Positions 52,962-62,422 of a DNA stretch of 64,000 nucleotides are shown here, one piece after another. Below the pieces are notes generated by a model. That model made no database searches. It was not told where the DNA came from and saw nothing but the letters and a program-made list of their open reading frames with translations. Position 1 is the stretch's first letter, and every line of letters begins with the position of its first letter. A program made the translations under genes and the position numbers. The DNA is taken from the NCBI RefSeq assembly GCF_037027585.1, contig NZ_JAXCLE010000008.1:99698-163697 (forward strand), written 5' to 3'. This DNA is from Solibacillus ferritrahens. GTDB taxonomy: Bacteria > Bacillota > Bacilli > Bacillales_A > Planococcaceae.

Positions 52962-52991
52962 ATTATATAAATAATGAAACCCATTTGTCAA
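52962..52991 (-). promoter_or_regulatory. rpmH promoter
   Basis: TTGACA and TATAAT on the minus strand, 18 bases apart, about 60 bases before rpmH. Confidence 0.8.
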
Positions 52992-53040
52992 TCCTTCTAT
53001 TTTTTTTTCTATTTTTAAATTATATTTCATAATCTATTCC

Positions 53041-53585
53041 CTCTCCCTTCCCAATATTCAGTTATCCACAATTCATAAATATTTTTTTACCTAAGCCTGT
53101 TAGTAGTTTTTTTTTTCAAAAAATTATCCACAACGTTTATCTACAGCTTTTTCACATATAACTTCCCTGTGGACAACCATTACTCGAATAACATATGATT
53201 ATGTGGATAAGATTGATTAAGTATTGAAATAGCTCACTTTATTTGATACGATAACTGTGTTTTACTTTGTGGAATTCTTTTCTGGGAAATATTTTATCCA
53301 CAATTGTTGATAATCTGTGGACAATGATTTCCCTAACTATTGTATAACATTTATCCACAGCGTGTGGTTATGTGTATGAACATGTTTTTTATTGATAAAA
53401 TTCATATTTTATAGCTCTGTTTTTCTATTAAATATCTAACAGGGCGTTTCTTTTTTTTGTGAATAAGAACGAAACTGTCTCAAAAAAATCACATAAAAAA
53501 AAATCTCATTCTATGTTGAACGAAATAAATCTCTTCTAATATATGAATTAATATGTGAAATGAAATAACGAAAGGAAGAACAAGC
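53041..53585. promoter_or_regulatory. oriC, dnaA-upstream part
   Basis: Perfect DnaA boxes at 53062, 53124, 53294 and 53351 (plus orientation) and 53202 (minus), with one-mismatch boxes at 53137, 53168, 53305 and 53316. The region between rpmH and dnaA is otherwise empty of genes and AT-rich near dnaA. This is the upstream half of a bipartite origin, which also sets dnaA autoregulation. Confidence 0.92.
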
Positions 53586-54929
53586 TTGGAACATTTAGAA
53601 AATTTATGGAATGCCGTCCTTGCCCAAGCTGAACAAAAAATTTCAAAACCGAGCTTTGATACTTGGCTAAAATCGACAAAACTTTTGGCTCATAGTGGCA
53701 CAAAAGTAACGATTTCAGCACCTAACTCTTTTGCCCGTGATTGGCTTGAACAATACTATATTCATATGATTACAGGAATATTAAATGAGTTAACTGGCGA
53801 AGATCTGGTCATTAAATTTGTCGTTCAGAAAGATCAAGTGGCAGACGACTTTGAACTACCACCACCTATTACCCAAGCAAAATCGAGTGATCACCATGAT
53901 ATTACACCTGGTATGCTCAATCCAAAATATACATTTGATACGTTCGTTATCGGCTCTGGAAACCGCTTTGCTCATGCAGCGAGTTTAGCTGTAGCAGAAG
54001 CACCAGCAAAAGCCTACAACCCCTTCTTTATATACGGGGGGGTAGGATTAGGAAAAACCCATTTAATGCATGCTATTGGTCATTATGTAAAAGAACATAA
54101 CCCAACAGCAAATGTCGTCTATCTATCATCTGAAAAATTCACGAATGAATTTATCAACTCGATTCGTGATAACAAAACAATAGATTTCCGAAATAAATAC
54201 CGTAATGTCGATGTACTGTTAATTGACGATATTCAGTTTTTAGCTGGGAAAGAGTCTACGCAAGAGGAATTTTTCCATACATTCAATACATTACATGAAG
54301 AATCAAAACAAATCGTCATTTCAAGTGACCGACCACCAAAGGAAATCCCTACATTGGAAGATCGTTTGCGCTCTCGATTTGAATGGGGTTTAATCACAGA
54401 TATTGCACCACCTGATTTAGAAACACGTATTGCTATTTTACGAAAAAAGGCCAAAGCAGACGGATTGGATATACCAAATGAGGTTATGCTTTATATTGCC
54501 AATCAAGTTGATACAAATATTCGTGAGTTAGAAGGCGCATTAATCCGTGTAGTTGCATATTCATCTTTGGTCAATACTGATGTGTCGCCTGAACTGGCTG
54601 CAGAAGCTTTAAAAGATATTATGCCGAACTCAAAACCGCGTATGATTTCAATTTTAGATATTCAAACTGCAACTGGGGAGCACTTCAATATACGATTAGA
54701 AGATTTTACGGCAAAACGCCGAACAAAGTCGATTGCTTTTCCAAGGCAGGTCGCGATGTATTTATCGAGGGAACTAACGGATTTTTCATTACCTAAAATT
54801 GGCGAAGAATTTGGGGGACGAGACCATACGACAGTCATCCATGCACATGAAAAAATATCTTCATTAATTAAAACAGATCAACAGCTCCAACAAGATATTA
54901 AACAAATTCGAAGCATGCTAGGTAAATAA
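53586..54929 (+). CDS. dnaA: Chromosomal replication initiator DnaA
   Basis: 447 residues. Domain I opens MEHLENLWNAVLAQAEQKIS; domain III has Walker A YGGVGLGKTHLMHAIG and Walker B LLIDDIQFLAGK; domain IV carries the DnaA-box reader GGRDHTTVIHAHEKI. TTG start at 53586 after GAAAGGAAG. DnaA boxes flank the gene on both sides. Confidence 0.98.
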   Translation: MEHLENLWNAVLAQAEQKISKPSFDTWLKSTKLLAHSGTKVTISAPNSFARDWLEQYYIHMITGILNELTGEDLVIKFVVQKDQVADDFELPPPITQAKSSDHHDITPGMLNPKYTFDTFVIGSGNRFAHAASLAVAEAPAKAYNPFFIYGGVGLGKTHLMHAIGHYVKEHNPTANVVYLSSEKFTNEFINSIRDNKTIDFRNKYRNVDVLLIDDIQFLAGKESTQEEFFHTFNTLHEESKQIVISSDRPPKEIPTLEDRLRSRFEWGLITDIAPPDLETRIAILRKKAKADGLDIPNEVMLYIANQVDTNIRELEGALIRVVAYSSLVNTDVSPELAAEALKDIMPNSKPRMISILDIQTATGEHFNIRLEDFTAKRRTKSIAFPRQVAMYLSRELTDFSLPKIGEEFGGRDHTTVIHAHEKISSLIKTDQQLQQDIKQIRSMLGK

Positions 54930-55099
54930 AGCTGTGTATAACTAATCCTTTTTCACACAGTGATATACACAGCTTGTGCACATGTGGATAGCTTACATGC
55001 AGTAAGAAAAAGTTAGGTTATCCACAAATCCACAGGGCCTATTACTATATCTATTAATATCTTTAAATAAATAATTAATTATATAAGAGAGGTAAACTA
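54930..55099. promoter_or_regulatory. oriC, dnaA-dnaN part with unwinding element
   Basis: Boxes at 54933 (TGTGTATAA), 54983 (TGTGGATAG) and a perfect one at 55018-55026. After it come a short GC stretch (CAGGGCC) and CTATTACTATATCTATTA (55039-55056), whose other strand reads as consecutive 3'-GAT/AAT trios, then a pure AT tract to 55082. This is the layout of the B. subtilis unwinding element (box, GC spacer, DnaA-trios). Confidence 0.85.
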
Positions 55100-56236
55100 A
55101 TGAAATTTAATATTTTACGTGATCATCTTTTAGCTGGATTAAATGATGTAATGAAAGCAGTTAGCTCCAAAACAACGATTCCTATTTTAACGGGAATTAA
55201 GATTGATGTTACAAATGAAGGCATGACTTTAACAGGTAGTGATGCAGATATTACAATTCAAACATTTATACCAGTAGAGGAAAATGGCGAACAAATTATA
55301 AACATTACACAAACAGGCTCCATCGTATTACAAGCACGTATGTTCAATGAAATCGTTCGCAAATTACCTACAAACGAAGTAGAAATTGAAGTTACAAACG
55401 GTGTTGCAACAATTATTCGTTCTGGTAAATCAGAATTCCATCTAATTGGATCTGATGCAACAGAATATCCACAACTACCTGAACTTGCAGCTGATCGTCA
55501 ATTTACAATCCCTACAGATCTATTAAAGTCAATTATTCGTGAAACAGTATTTGCTGTAGCAACTTCTGAAAGCCGTCCCGTGTTGACAGGTGTAAACTGG
55601 AAAGTTGATGGCGATGAATTAATATGCGTTGCAACGGATAGTCATCGTTTGGCACGTCGTAAAGTGAATCTTGAAAATTTACCAACTGATGTTACTTCAG
55701 TTGTTATTCCAGGAAAAAGTTTAAATGAATTAAATAAAATTTTAGAAGATACGAATAATCCGGTACAAATTGTATTAACGAGTCAACATGTATTGTTTAA
55801 AACAGATGACGTTCTTTTCTTTTCACGTCTTTTGGAAGGGAATTACCCAGATACATCCCGTTTAATTCCTGAAGAATTTAAAACAATGATTACGATTAAC
55901 GGAAAATCACTTCTTCAAGCAATTGATCGTGCATCGCTGCTTGCACGTGAAGACCGTAATAATGTTGTTCGATTTGAGACACTTGAAAATCAAACTGTAG
56001 AAATTTCATCAAACTCACCTGAGATTGGAAAAGTGGAAGAGCAAATTCAAGTGGAAAGCTTGGAAGGTGAAACTTTAAAAATTTCATTTAGTGCGAAATA
56101 CATGATGGAAGCTCTAAAAGCTATTGATGGTCAAGATGTAGTAATTGAATTTACTGGGGCAATGCGTCCGTTCATTCTGCGATCTGTAGCAGATGATGCG
56201 ATTTTACAACTAATTTTACCGGTACGTACTTACTAA
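55100..56236 (+). CDS. dnaN: DNA polymerase III beta clamp
   Basis: 378 residues; MKFNILRDHLLAGLNDVMKA and the C-terminal ALKAIDGQDVVIEFTGAMRP then LILPVRTY fit the three-domain sliding clamp. RBS AGAGAGGT. Follows dnaA through the downstream oriC part. Confidence 0.98.
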   Translation: MKFNILRDHLLAGLNDVMKAVSSKTTIPILTGIKIDVTNEGMTLTGSDADITIQTFIPVEENGEQIINITQTGSIVLQARMFNEIVRKLPTNEVEIEVTNGVATIIRSGKSEFHLIGSDATEYPQLPELAADRQFTIPTDLLKSIIRETVFAVATSESRPVLTGVNWKVDGDELICVATDSHRLARRKVNLENLPTDVTSVVIPGKSLNELNKILEDTNNPVQIVLTSQHVLFKTDDVLFFSRLLEGNYPDTSRLIPEEFKTMITINGKSLLQAIDRASLLAREDRNNVVRFETLENQTVEISSNSPEIGKVEEQIQVESLEGETLKISFSAKYMMEALKAIDGQDVVIEFTGAMRPFILRSVADDAILQLILPVRTY

Positions 56237-56252
56237 AAAAATACAATTTTCA

Positions 56253-56296
56253 AAAGGAATGGTCTTTAAATTATTATTGAGACCATTCCTTTTTTA
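56253..56296 (+). terminator. dnaN terminator
   Basis: AAGGAATGGTCT pairs with AGACCATTCCTT, followed by TTTTAC. Confidence 0.85.
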
Positions 56297-56360
56297 CTTA
56301 TGGGCAAATTTTAGGTATGATAGAATGATAAGACTTTATTTAAGTGGAGGATGAATTACG

Positions 56361-56597
56361 TTGAATGATTTAGTTATTGATACAGAATTTATTACGCTTG
56401 GTCAAGCGTTGAAAATGACAGATACAATTAGCTCTGGTGGCATGGCAAAGTGGTTTTTAAGTGAACATGAAGTGTTTGTGAATGGAGAAGCAGAAGGTCG
56501 ACGTGGGAAAAAATTACGTCATGGCGATGTTATCAATATCCCAGGTGTTGGCCGATTTAAAATTGTGGATGCGTTTATTGAAAACGGAGAAAGCTGA
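56361..56597 (+). CDS. yaaA: S4 domain-containing protein YaaA
   Basis: 78 residues with an S4 RNA-binding fold (TLGQALKMTDTISSGGMAKW, FVNGEAEGRRGKKLRHGDVI). TTG start after GGAGG. Between dnaN and recF, 3 bases from recF; related to ribosome-assembly proteins. Confidence 0.95.
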   Translation: MNDLVIDTEFITLGQALKMTDTISSGGMAKWFLSEHEVFVNGEAEGRRGKKLRHGDVINIPGVGRFKIVDAFIENGES

Positions 56598-56600
56598 TTC

Positions 56601-57713
56601 ATGAACATCGAGCGCTTACAGCTAACGAATTATCGTAACTATGAATCGTTAACACTAGATTTTTCAAATAAAATTAACGTTTTTATTGGGGAGAATGCTC
56701 AAGGAAAAACAAATGTTATGGAATCAATCTATGTACTAGCGATGGCCAAATCTCATCGTACTGCGAACGATAAAGAATTAATACGTTGGGATGCGGATTA
56801 TGGTAAAATAGAAGGTGTGGTAAATAAGCGTTACGGTGGCATTCCTATCGAATTAACGATTTCAAAAAAAGGGAAAAAAGGCAAAATCAATCATCTTGAA
56901 CAAACTAAATTAAGTAATTACATTGGACAGATGAATGTTGTCATGTTTGCTCCTGAAGATTTGAATATCGTGAAAGGTAGCCCACAAATTCGCCGAAGAT
57001 TTATCGATATGGAAATCGGGCAAATATCGCCAGTCTATTTACATGATTTACTAACATTTCAAAAGATATTAAAACAACGTAATCATTTACTAAAAAAAAA
57101 CCAAGGTAAACAAGCATTTGCATCCGATGTAATGTTTGATATTTATACAGAGCAATATGTGGAGGCAGCTATACAAATAATTCGTAAAAGATTTCAATTT
57201 ATGGAACTTTTGCAGGAGTGGGCTGAACCAATTCATTTTGGCATTTCGCGCGGGCTTGAAAAGTTGGTAATTAAATACCGTCCTGTGTCAGGGATGGAAG
57301 CAAATTGGCCAACTGATCGCATGAGAGAACATTTAACGGAAAAATTAAATGAGGTCAAACAGCGTGAAATTGAGCGAGGAGTAACATTAATCGGTCCACA
57401 TCGTGATGATTTGCAGTTTTTTGTGAATGACTATGATGTACAAGTATATGGCTCACAAGGTCAACAGCGTACAACAGCGTTATCATTAAAGCTTGCTGAA
57501 ATAGAGCTCATTAAACAAGAAACAAAGGAAACACCGATTTTATTGTTAGATGATGTTTTATCTGAGTTGGATGATTATCGTCAATCACATTTATTAAATA
57601 CAATTCAGGGTGAAGTTCAAACATTTGTTACAACGACAAGTGTAGAAGGTATTCACCATGAAACGATACAGCACGCAAAATTGTTCCATGTGAAAAAAGG
57701 AGCAATAGAATAA
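56601..57713 (+). CDS. recF: DNA replication and repair protein RecF
   Basis: 370 residues. SMC-like ATPase with Walker A GENAQGKTNVMES, signature YGSQGQQRTTALSLKLAE and Walker B ILLLDDVLSELD. Loads RecA at gaps. The small remB (yaaB) gene that follows in B. subtilis is not present here. Confidence 0.97.
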   Translation: MNIERLQLTNYRNYESLTLDFSNKINVFIGENAQGKTNVMESIYVLAMAKSHRTANDKELIRWDADYGKIEGVVNKRYGGIPIELTISKKGKKGKINHLEQTKLSNYIGQMNVVMFAPEDLNIVKGSPQIRRRFIDMEIGQISPVYLHDLLTFQKILKQRNHLLKKNQGKQAFASDVMFDIYTEQYVEAAIQIIRKRFQFMELLQEWAEPIHFGISRGLEKLVIKYRPVSGMEANWPTDRMREHLTEKLNEVKQREIERGVTLIGPHRDDLQFFVNDYDVQVYGSQGQQRTTALSLKLAEIELIKQETKETPILLLDDVLSELDDYRQSHLLNTIQGEVQTFVTTTSVEGIHHETIQHAKLFHVKKGAIE

Positions 57714-57777
57714 TAAATGCATGAAAGTTAATATTAGAGAAGCATACTGAAAGTTATGAAAGAGTAGGTGACCAATA

Positions 57778-59703
57778 GTGACTTTAGAAGATAATAAAGT
57801 CCAGCAATCTTATGATGCGGATCAAATACAGGTATTAGAAGGATTAGAAGCTGTACGAAAACGTCCTGGTATGTATATTGGTTCAACAAGTTCAAAAGGA
57901 TTGCACCATTTAGTGTGGGAAATTGTAGACAATAGTATTGATGAAGCTTTAGCTGGATATTGTACAGATATTTCAGTAACGATTGAAAAAGACAATTGGA
58001 TTCGCGTAGAAGATAATGGTCGTGGTATTCCCGTTGATATTCAGGAAAAAATGGGTATGCCTGCTGTTGAAGTTATTATGACAGTTCTGCACGCTGGTGG
58101 TAAATTTGGCGGTGGGGGCTATAAAGTTTCCGGTGGTCTTCATGGTGTAGGTGCTTCAGTAGTAAACGCTTTATCGAGTCAAACAATTGTTCAAGTACAC
58201 CGTGATGGCAAAATTCATGAAATAATTTTTGAACGAGGCCATACTGTACAAAAAATAACTGTTATTGGTGAAACTGATTATACAGGTACAACTACACGTT
58301 TCAAGGCAGATAGCGAAATTTTTAAAGAAACAACAATATATGAATACGATATTTTAGCAACTCGTATTCGTGAACTGGCTTATTTAAATCGTGGAATTAG
58401 AATCACTATTGCCGATGAACGAACTGGGCAGGAGCGTTCGGAAACATTCCACTTTGAAGGCGGTATTCGCGAATATGTTGAGCATATTAACGTAAACAAA
58501 GAACCGATCCACGTACCAATTGATGTATTTGGCGAAAAAGAGGGCATTTCAGTTGAAATTGCTATGCAATATAATGCAGGCTTTAGCTCAACAATTATGT
58601 CGTTTGCAAATAATATTAATACGTATGAAGGCGGTACACATGAATCAGGCTTTAAAACTGCTTTAACGCGTGTAATTAATGACTATGCACGAAAAGCGAA
58701 TATAATTAAAGAAGCAGATGCGAACCTTACAGGGGAAGACGTTCGAGAAGGATTAACAGCTATCGTATCGATTAAACACCCGGACCCTCAATTCGAAGGT
58801 CAAACAAAAACAAAATTAGGTAACTCTGAAGTGAGTCAAATTACTAACTCATTATTCTCAGAAGGCTTTGAACGTTTCTTGTTGGAGAATCCTTCAGTAG
58901 CGCGTCAGGTTGTTGAAAAAGGAACTATGGCTGCTCGCGCACGTGTTGCAGCGAAAAAGGCACGTGAATTTACACGCCGTAAATCAGCCCTGGAAGTTTC
59001 AAGTTTACCTGGTAAGTTAGCAGATTGTTCTTCTACAAATCCTGCTGAATCGGAAATTTATATCGTAGAGGGTGACTCTGCGGGTGGTTCTGCAAAATCG
59101 GGTCGTGATCGTCACTTCCAAGCAATTTTGCCATTACGCGGTAAAATTCTAAATGTTGAAAAAGCCCGATTAGACCGTATTTTATCTAATGCTGAGATTC
59201 GTGCAATGATTACGGCATTTGGTACGGGGATTGGTGAAGAGTTCAATTTAGAAAAAGCACGATATCACAAAATCATTATTATGACGGATGCCGATGTCGA
59301 TGGTGCGCATATCCGCGTACTATTGTTAACCTTCTTCTTCCGTTTCATGCGTCCATTAATCGAAGCTGGATATGTTTATGCAGCAAAACCGCCGCTTTAC
59401 CAAGTGAAACAAGGTAAACATTTGGAATATTGCTATTCAGATCAAGAATTAGAAGAAATTTTACAGCGTCTACCAAAGCTACCAAAGCCAAATGTACAAC
59501 GTTACAAAGGTTTAGGAGAAATGAATGCAACACAATTATGGGATACAACAATGGATCCACAGCACCGTACGTTAATTCGAGTAGAATTGGACGATGCGAT
59601 TGAAGCCGATAGAATTTTCGATGCATTAATGGGTGATGAAGTTGGTCCACGTCGTGACTTTATCGAAGAAAATGCTGTCTATGTACAAGACCTGGATATT
59701 TAA
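57778..59703 (+). CDS. gyrB: DNA gyrase subunit B
   Basis: 641 residues. GHKL ATPase (IVDNSIDEALAGY, GVGASVVNALS), TOPRIM (EGDSAGGSAKSGRDR, DADVDGAHI) and C-terminal GyrA-binding end. GTG start after AGTAGGTGA. Makes the ATPase half of gyrase. Confidence 0.98.
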   Translation: MTLEDNKVQQSYDADQIQVLEGLEAVRKRPGMYIGSTSSKGLHHLVWEIVDNSIDEALAGYCTDISVTIEKDNWIRVEDNGRGIPVDIQEKMGMPAVEVIMTVLHAGGKFGGGGYKVSGGLHGVGASVVNALSSQTIVQVHRDGKIHEIIFERGHTVQKITVIGETDYTGTTTRFKADSEIFKETTIYEYDILATRIRELAYLNRGIRITIADERTGQERSETFHFEGGIREYVEHINVNKEPIHVPIDVFGEKEGISVEIAMQYNAGFSSTIMSFANNINTYEGGTHESGFKTALTRVINDYARKANIIKEADANLTGEDVREGLTAIVSIKHPDPQFEGQTKTKLGNSEVSQITNSLFSEGFERFLLENPSVARQVVEKGTMAARARVAAKKAREFTRRKSALEVSSLPGKLADCSSTNPAESEIYIVEGDSAGGSAKSGRDRHFQAILPLRGKILNVEKARLDRILSNAEIRAMITAFGTGIGEEFNLEKARYHKIIIMTDADVDGAHIRVLLLTFFFRFMRPLIEAGYVYAAKPPLYQVKQGKHLEYCYSDQELEEILQRLPKLPKPNVQRYKGLGEMNATQLWDTTMDPQHRTLIRVELDDAIEADRIFDALMGDEVGPRRDFIEENAVYVQDLDI

Positions 59704-59731
59704 TTAGTTCAATTGGAAGGAGGTCCTTATT

Positions 59732-62233
59732 TTGTCTGACATTCAACATGGACATATAGAATCAAAAAATATTACAACAGAGATTAAATCATCTTTCTTA
59801 AGCTATGCGATGAGCGTTATCGTTTCTCGTGCATTACCGGATGTACGTGATGGGCTTAAACCCGTACACCGTCGTATTTTGTATGGCATGCAGGAGTTAG
59901 GTAATACTTCAGATAAACCATATAAGAAGAGTGCACGTATCGTTGGGGATGTAATGGGTAAGTTCCATCCACACGGTGACTCTTCCATCTATGATGCAAT
60001 GGTTCGTATGGCACAGGATTTCAGCTATCGTTACATGCTAGTTGATGGTCACGGTAACTTTGGTTCGGTAGATGGTGATGGCGCTGCAGCTATGCGTTAC
60101 ACAGAATCTCGAATGTCAAAAATCGCAATGGAAATGCTCCGTGATATCAATAAAGATACAATTGATTATGGACCGAACTATGATGGTAGTGAAAACGAGC
60201 CGTTAGTTTTACCAGCACGTTATCCAAACCTTTTAGTAAATGGTGCTTCGGGAATCGCTGTAGGTATGGCGACAAATATCCCACCACATCAATTAGGAGA
60301 AACAATCGATGGAGTATTGGCAATAGCAGATAACCCAAGCATTACAACTGAAGAGCTGATGGAAATTATTCCAGGACCTGATTTCCCGACAGGCGGTATT
60401 CTTTTAGGCCGCTCTGGAATTCGCCGTGCTTACGAAACAGGCCGGGGTTCTTTAACAATTCGTGCAAAAGTTGAGATTGAACAAGCTACCAATGGTAAAG
60501 AGACAATTTTAGTTCATGAATTACCTTACCAAGTGAATAAAGCAAAACTAATCGAAAAGATTGCAGAGCTAGTACGTGATAAAAAAATCGATGGTATTAC
60601 AAATTTACGCGATGAATCAGATCGTAATGGTATGCGTATTGTTATTGAGGTTCGTCGTGATGCCAATGCAAACGTTGTACTCAATAACTTATTTAAACAA
60701 ACAGCGATGCAATCAAGCTTCGGTGTGAATATGCTTGCATTAGTGGATGGACAGCCAAAAGTATTAGGTCTAAAAGAAGTGCTATATCATTACTTAGAAC
60801 ATCAAAAGGTAGTTATTAAACGTCGTACTGCATTCGAACTTCGAAAAGCAGAGGAACGTGCACATATTTTAGAAGGTTTACGTATCGCGCTGGATCATAT
60901 TGATGAAATTATTGCGATTATTCGTGCCTCTCGGAGTGGGGAAGAAGCAAGACCTCAATTAATGGAGCGCTTTAATTTATCTGAACGTCAGGCACAAGCA
61001 ATTTTAGATATGCGACTTGTACGTTTAAGCGGATTAGAACGTGAAAAAATTGAAGCAGAATATCAGGAGCTTTTGAAATTAATCGATGAATTAAAGGCGA
61101 TTTTAGCAGATGAAGCGAAGGTAATAGAAATTATCCGTACAGAAATGACGGAAATTAAAGAACGTTACAATGATACACGCCGTACAGAAATAACTGCCGG
61201 CGGTTTAGAAATGATAGAAGACGAAGATTTAATCCCAAGAGAAAACTCAGTACTGACATTGACACATAACGGTTACATTAAACGTTTAGCAGCGAATACA
61301 TATCGCTCGCAAAAGCGCGGGGGACGTGGTGTACAAGGTATGGGTACGAACGAGGATGATTTCGTTGAGCATTTACTATTTACATCTACGCATGATACGA
61401 TTTTATTCTTTACTTCAAAAGGTAAAGTTTTCCGTGCAAAAGGGTATGAAATCCCAGAATTCGGTCGACAAGCAAAAGGTTTACCAATTGTTAACTTACT
61501 GAATATCGATAAAGGTGAACATGTAACTGCAATGATTCGCGTTACGGAATTTAAAGAAGATGCATACTTTATCTTTACGACAAAAACGGGTGTAACGAAA
61601 CGTACACCAGTTGACCAATTCGCAAATATTCGTACAAACGGTTTAATAGCTATTACATTGCGAGAAGATGATGATCTAATTTCAGTTCATTTAACGGATG
61701 GTACGAAGGAGATTATTATCGGTACTCGTGAAGGAATGCTGGTCCGCTTCAAAGAAGATGATATTCGTTCAATGGGTCGTACTGCTGCAGGGGTTAGAGG
61801 TATAAAACTCCGTGAAGGCGATTTTGTAGTCGGGATGGAAATTATTGAACCGGGTCAGGAAATATTAGTTGTTACTGAAAAAGGGTACGGTAAACGTACG
61901 CCTGAATCAGAGTACCGTTTACAAAGCCGTGGCGGTTTAGGTCTGAAGACGATGCAAATTACCGATAAGAACGGTAAGATGTGTGCCGTAAAAGCGGTTG
62001 ATGGTACAGAAGACATTATGTTAATCACTATTAACGGTATGCTGATCCGAATGGATGTTAAAGATATTTCTATTATTGGACGAAGTACGCAAGGTGTTCG
62101 TTTAATTCGTCTAGCAGATGAAGAAACTGTGGCAACAGTGGCACGTGTGAAAAAAGACGATGATACAGATGAAGACGAAGCAGAACTAGAAGTGGATTTA
62201 GAGGCTGATTCAACTTCTGAAACAGAAGAATAA
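59732..62233 (+). CDS. gyrA: DNA gyrase subunit A
   Basis: 833 residues. Catalytic tyrosine in AAAMRYTESRMSK, quinolone region GDSSIYDAMVRMAQ, GyrA box-like QKRGGRGVQG (about 527) and an acidic tail (KKDDDTDEDEAELEVDL). TTG start eight bases after AAGGAGG. A terminator follows. Confidence 0.98.
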   Translation: MSDIQHGHIESKNITTEIKSSFLSYAMSVIVSRALPDVRDGLKPVHRRILYGMQELGNTSDKPYKKSARIVGDVMGKFHPHGDSSIYDAMVRMAQDFSYRYMLVDGHGNFGSVDGDGAAAMRYTESRMSKIAMEMLRDINKDTIDYGPNYDGSENEPLVLPARYPNLLVNGASGIAVGMATNIPPHQLGETIDGVLAIADNPSITTEELMEIIPGPDFPTGGILLGRSGIRRAYETGRGSLTIRAKVEIEQATNGKETILVHELPYQVNKAKLIEKIAELVRDKKIDGITNLRDESDRNGMRIVIEVRRDANANVVLNNLFKQTAMQSSFGVNMLALVDGQPKVLGLKEVLYHYLEHQKVVIKRRTAFELRKAEERAHILEGLRIALDHIDEIIAIIRASRSGEEARPQLMERFNLSERQAQAILDMRLVRLSGLEREKIEAEYQELLKLIDELKAILADEAKVIEIIRTEMTEIKERYNDTRRTEITAGGLEMIEDEDLIPRENSVLTLTHNGYIKRLAANTYRSQKRGGRGVQGMGTNEDDFVEHLLFTSTHDTILFFTSKGKVFRAKGYEIPEFGRQAKGLPIVNLLNIDKGEHVTAMIRVTEFKEDAYFIFTTKTGVTKRTPVDQFANIRTNGLIAITLREDDDLISVHLTDGTKEIIIGTREGMLVRFKEDDIRSMGRTAAGVRGIKLREGDFVVGMEIIEPGQEILVVTEKGYGKRTPESEYRLQSRGGLGLKTMQITDKNGKMCAVKAVDGTEDIMLITINGMLIRMDVKDISIIGRSTQGVRLIRLADEETVATVARVKKDDDTDEDEAELEVDLEADSTSETEE

Positions 62234-62237
62234 ATTA

Positions 62238-62281
62238 AAAAGTAATCTAGTAGGTTTTTACTATCTAGATTACTTTTTTTA
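62238..62281 (+). terminator. gyrA terminator
   Basis: AAGTAATCTAG pairs with CTAGATTACTT and TTTTT follows. Confidence 0.88.
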
Positions 62282-62282
62282 T

Positions 62283-62310
62283 TTGTATTTTTTTCTCCAT
62301 TCGTTATAAT
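62283..62310 (+). promoter_or_regulatory. Candidate promoter of the HD-GYP gene
   Basis: TTGTAT and TATAAT, 16 bases apart, about 115 bases before the gene and after the gyrA terminator. Confidence 0.5.
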
Positions 62311-62422
62311 TAATTGTAAAATAGTAAAGGTTTGTAAGTAGTAAAATAATTCTGGATTAGCTAATCTAAATAATTCAATTAAACCTAAATACCTATACTA
62401 ACGAAATGAAGGGGTTGTGAAG

